A stretch of 23,741 nt of DNA from Gammaproteobacteria bacterium. GTDB taxonomy: Bacteria; Pseudomonadota; Gammaproteobacteria; Thiohalobacterales; Thiohalobacteraceae. The position numbers and the translations under genes were made by a program. Shown here in pieces: positions 23,235-23,741 of this stretch; position 1 is the stretch's first letter; each line of letters begins with the position of its first letter. The stretch is taken from contig JACRMO010000142.1 in assembly GCA_016214925.1 (NCBI GenBank), positions 1-23,741 of the forward strand, given 5' to 3'. The notes under the pieces are model-generated. The model saw only the letters and a list, made by a program, of their open reading frames with translations. It was not told the DNA's origin and searched no databases.

Positions 23235-23741
23235 ATGTTGCAGAATTCAATCGCTGTAAACGCTGTCGAATACCACACCGCCATGGGCCAGTTGCTGGTG
23301 CTCTATACCCAGGTCGATCAACTGATTATGGAGATCTGTGCCGAACGGATCGGCAGCGCCCCCGACACCGCCGCCAAACTGGCACTGGCCAAGCAGACCG
23401 GCGACGAAAGCCGGCATGTGGCGATTCAACAGGCCTGGATGCAGCAGTTCGGTGTCGATGCCAGTCCACTGATCACGCTTGAACAGCAGACCGCGATCCG
23501 CGCGCATTTCCGCGCGTTGCCGTGGCGGGAGTTTCTGGCCGATCTGTATCTATGTGTCGAAGCGCTCGGCAGCGAAGCGGTGGAGAAGATCGTGCCGTTG
23601 GCCGATCCCGGTACGCGCGAATCATTACAGGTGCCGCTCAGCGACGAACTCGATCATGTTGCCTTTGGCGTGACCCGGCTCAAGTGTGAACTGGAGGCGC
23701 TGCCGGCGTTGGAGCGGCGCGCCTTCGTGGCGCGCATTCCC
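23235..23741 (+). CDS. Ferritin-like diiron-type helical protein (3' end outside window)
   Basis: AGGAGGAG lies 6 bases before the ATG, and the frame is open for 169 codons to the window edge without a stop. The sequence is strongly helical. It contains two ExxH motifs, GDESRHVAIQQAW and SDELDHVAFG, plus upstream Glu residues in LIMEICAERIG and YLCVEALG. That E...ExxH...E...ExxH order is the diiron-ligand pattern of ferritin-like proteins (rubrerythrin, MiaE or DUF455-type). Function, partner and exact family cannot be fixed from this part. REP-like hairpins precede it. Confidence 0.7.
   Translation, partial: MLQNSIAVNAVEYHTAMGQLLVLYTQVDQLIMEICAERIGSAPDTAAKLALAKQTGDESRHVAIQQAWMQQFGVDASPLITLEQQTAIRAHFRALPWREFLADLYLCVEALGSEAVEKIVPLADPGTRESLQVPLSDELDHVAFGVTRLKCELEALPALERRAFVARIP

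Overview
The window looks like chromosomal DNA of a GC-rich, free-living gammaproteobacterium. The main evidence is a recognisable copy of the gammaproteobacterial block folA / apaH-apaG-ksgA-pdxA-surA-lptD, in the same relative orientation as in E. coli, with thyA before folA and the cell-wall recycling genes amgK and murU beyond lptD. AmgK/MurU recycling is typical of Pseudomonas-like and other non-enteric Gammaproteobacteria. I cannot name the genus. No rRNA, tRNA, CRISPR array, transposase or prophage gene was seen.

Layout, left to right: the 3' end of thyA, a large imperfect inverted repeat, and folA (+). Next is a two-gene module: a periplasmic substrate-binding protein, then a membrane GGDEF-EAL protein 4 bases downstream whose EAL domain is cut by an in-frame TAG. 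On the minus strand follow apaH and apaG, then a sugar operon read tal > pgl > glk, with glk ending inside a perfect palindrome. Two small plus-strand genes come next. The minus-strand housekeeping operon is then read lptD > surA > pdxA > ksgA > uspA, and ksgA has lost its normal 3' end and stop at the junction with uspA. Divergent from lptD is amgK (+), followed by a LuxR-type regulator, a minus-strand CopD-like membrane protein, a short TrmO-like protein and a DUF3034-type outer-membrane protein. The window closes with murU, a PilZ protein, a GT-B-like glycosyltransferase, repeat-like hairpins and the start of a ferritin-like protein that runs off the edge.

How the genes work together: thyA/folA is the thymidylate-folate pair. 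lptD/surA serve outer-membrane biogenesis, since SurA chaperones LptD. pdxA makes vitamin B6 and ksgA matures 16S rRNA. apaH/apaG are the usual partners in this block. glk/pgl/tal feed glucose into the pentose phosphate or Entner-Doudoroff routes. amgK/murU convert recovered MurNAc to UDP-MurNAc. c-di-GMP signalling appears twice (GGDEF-EAL and PilZ). The ancestral block has been opened at three points: folA/apaH, apaG/ksgA and amgK/murU.

I found no wholly new system that I can defend. The best leads are the amber codon in the EAL domain, the binding-protein plus cyclase pair, the KsgA C-terminus lost at an insertion boundary, and palindromic intergenic repeats, one of which encodes the tail of glucokinase.
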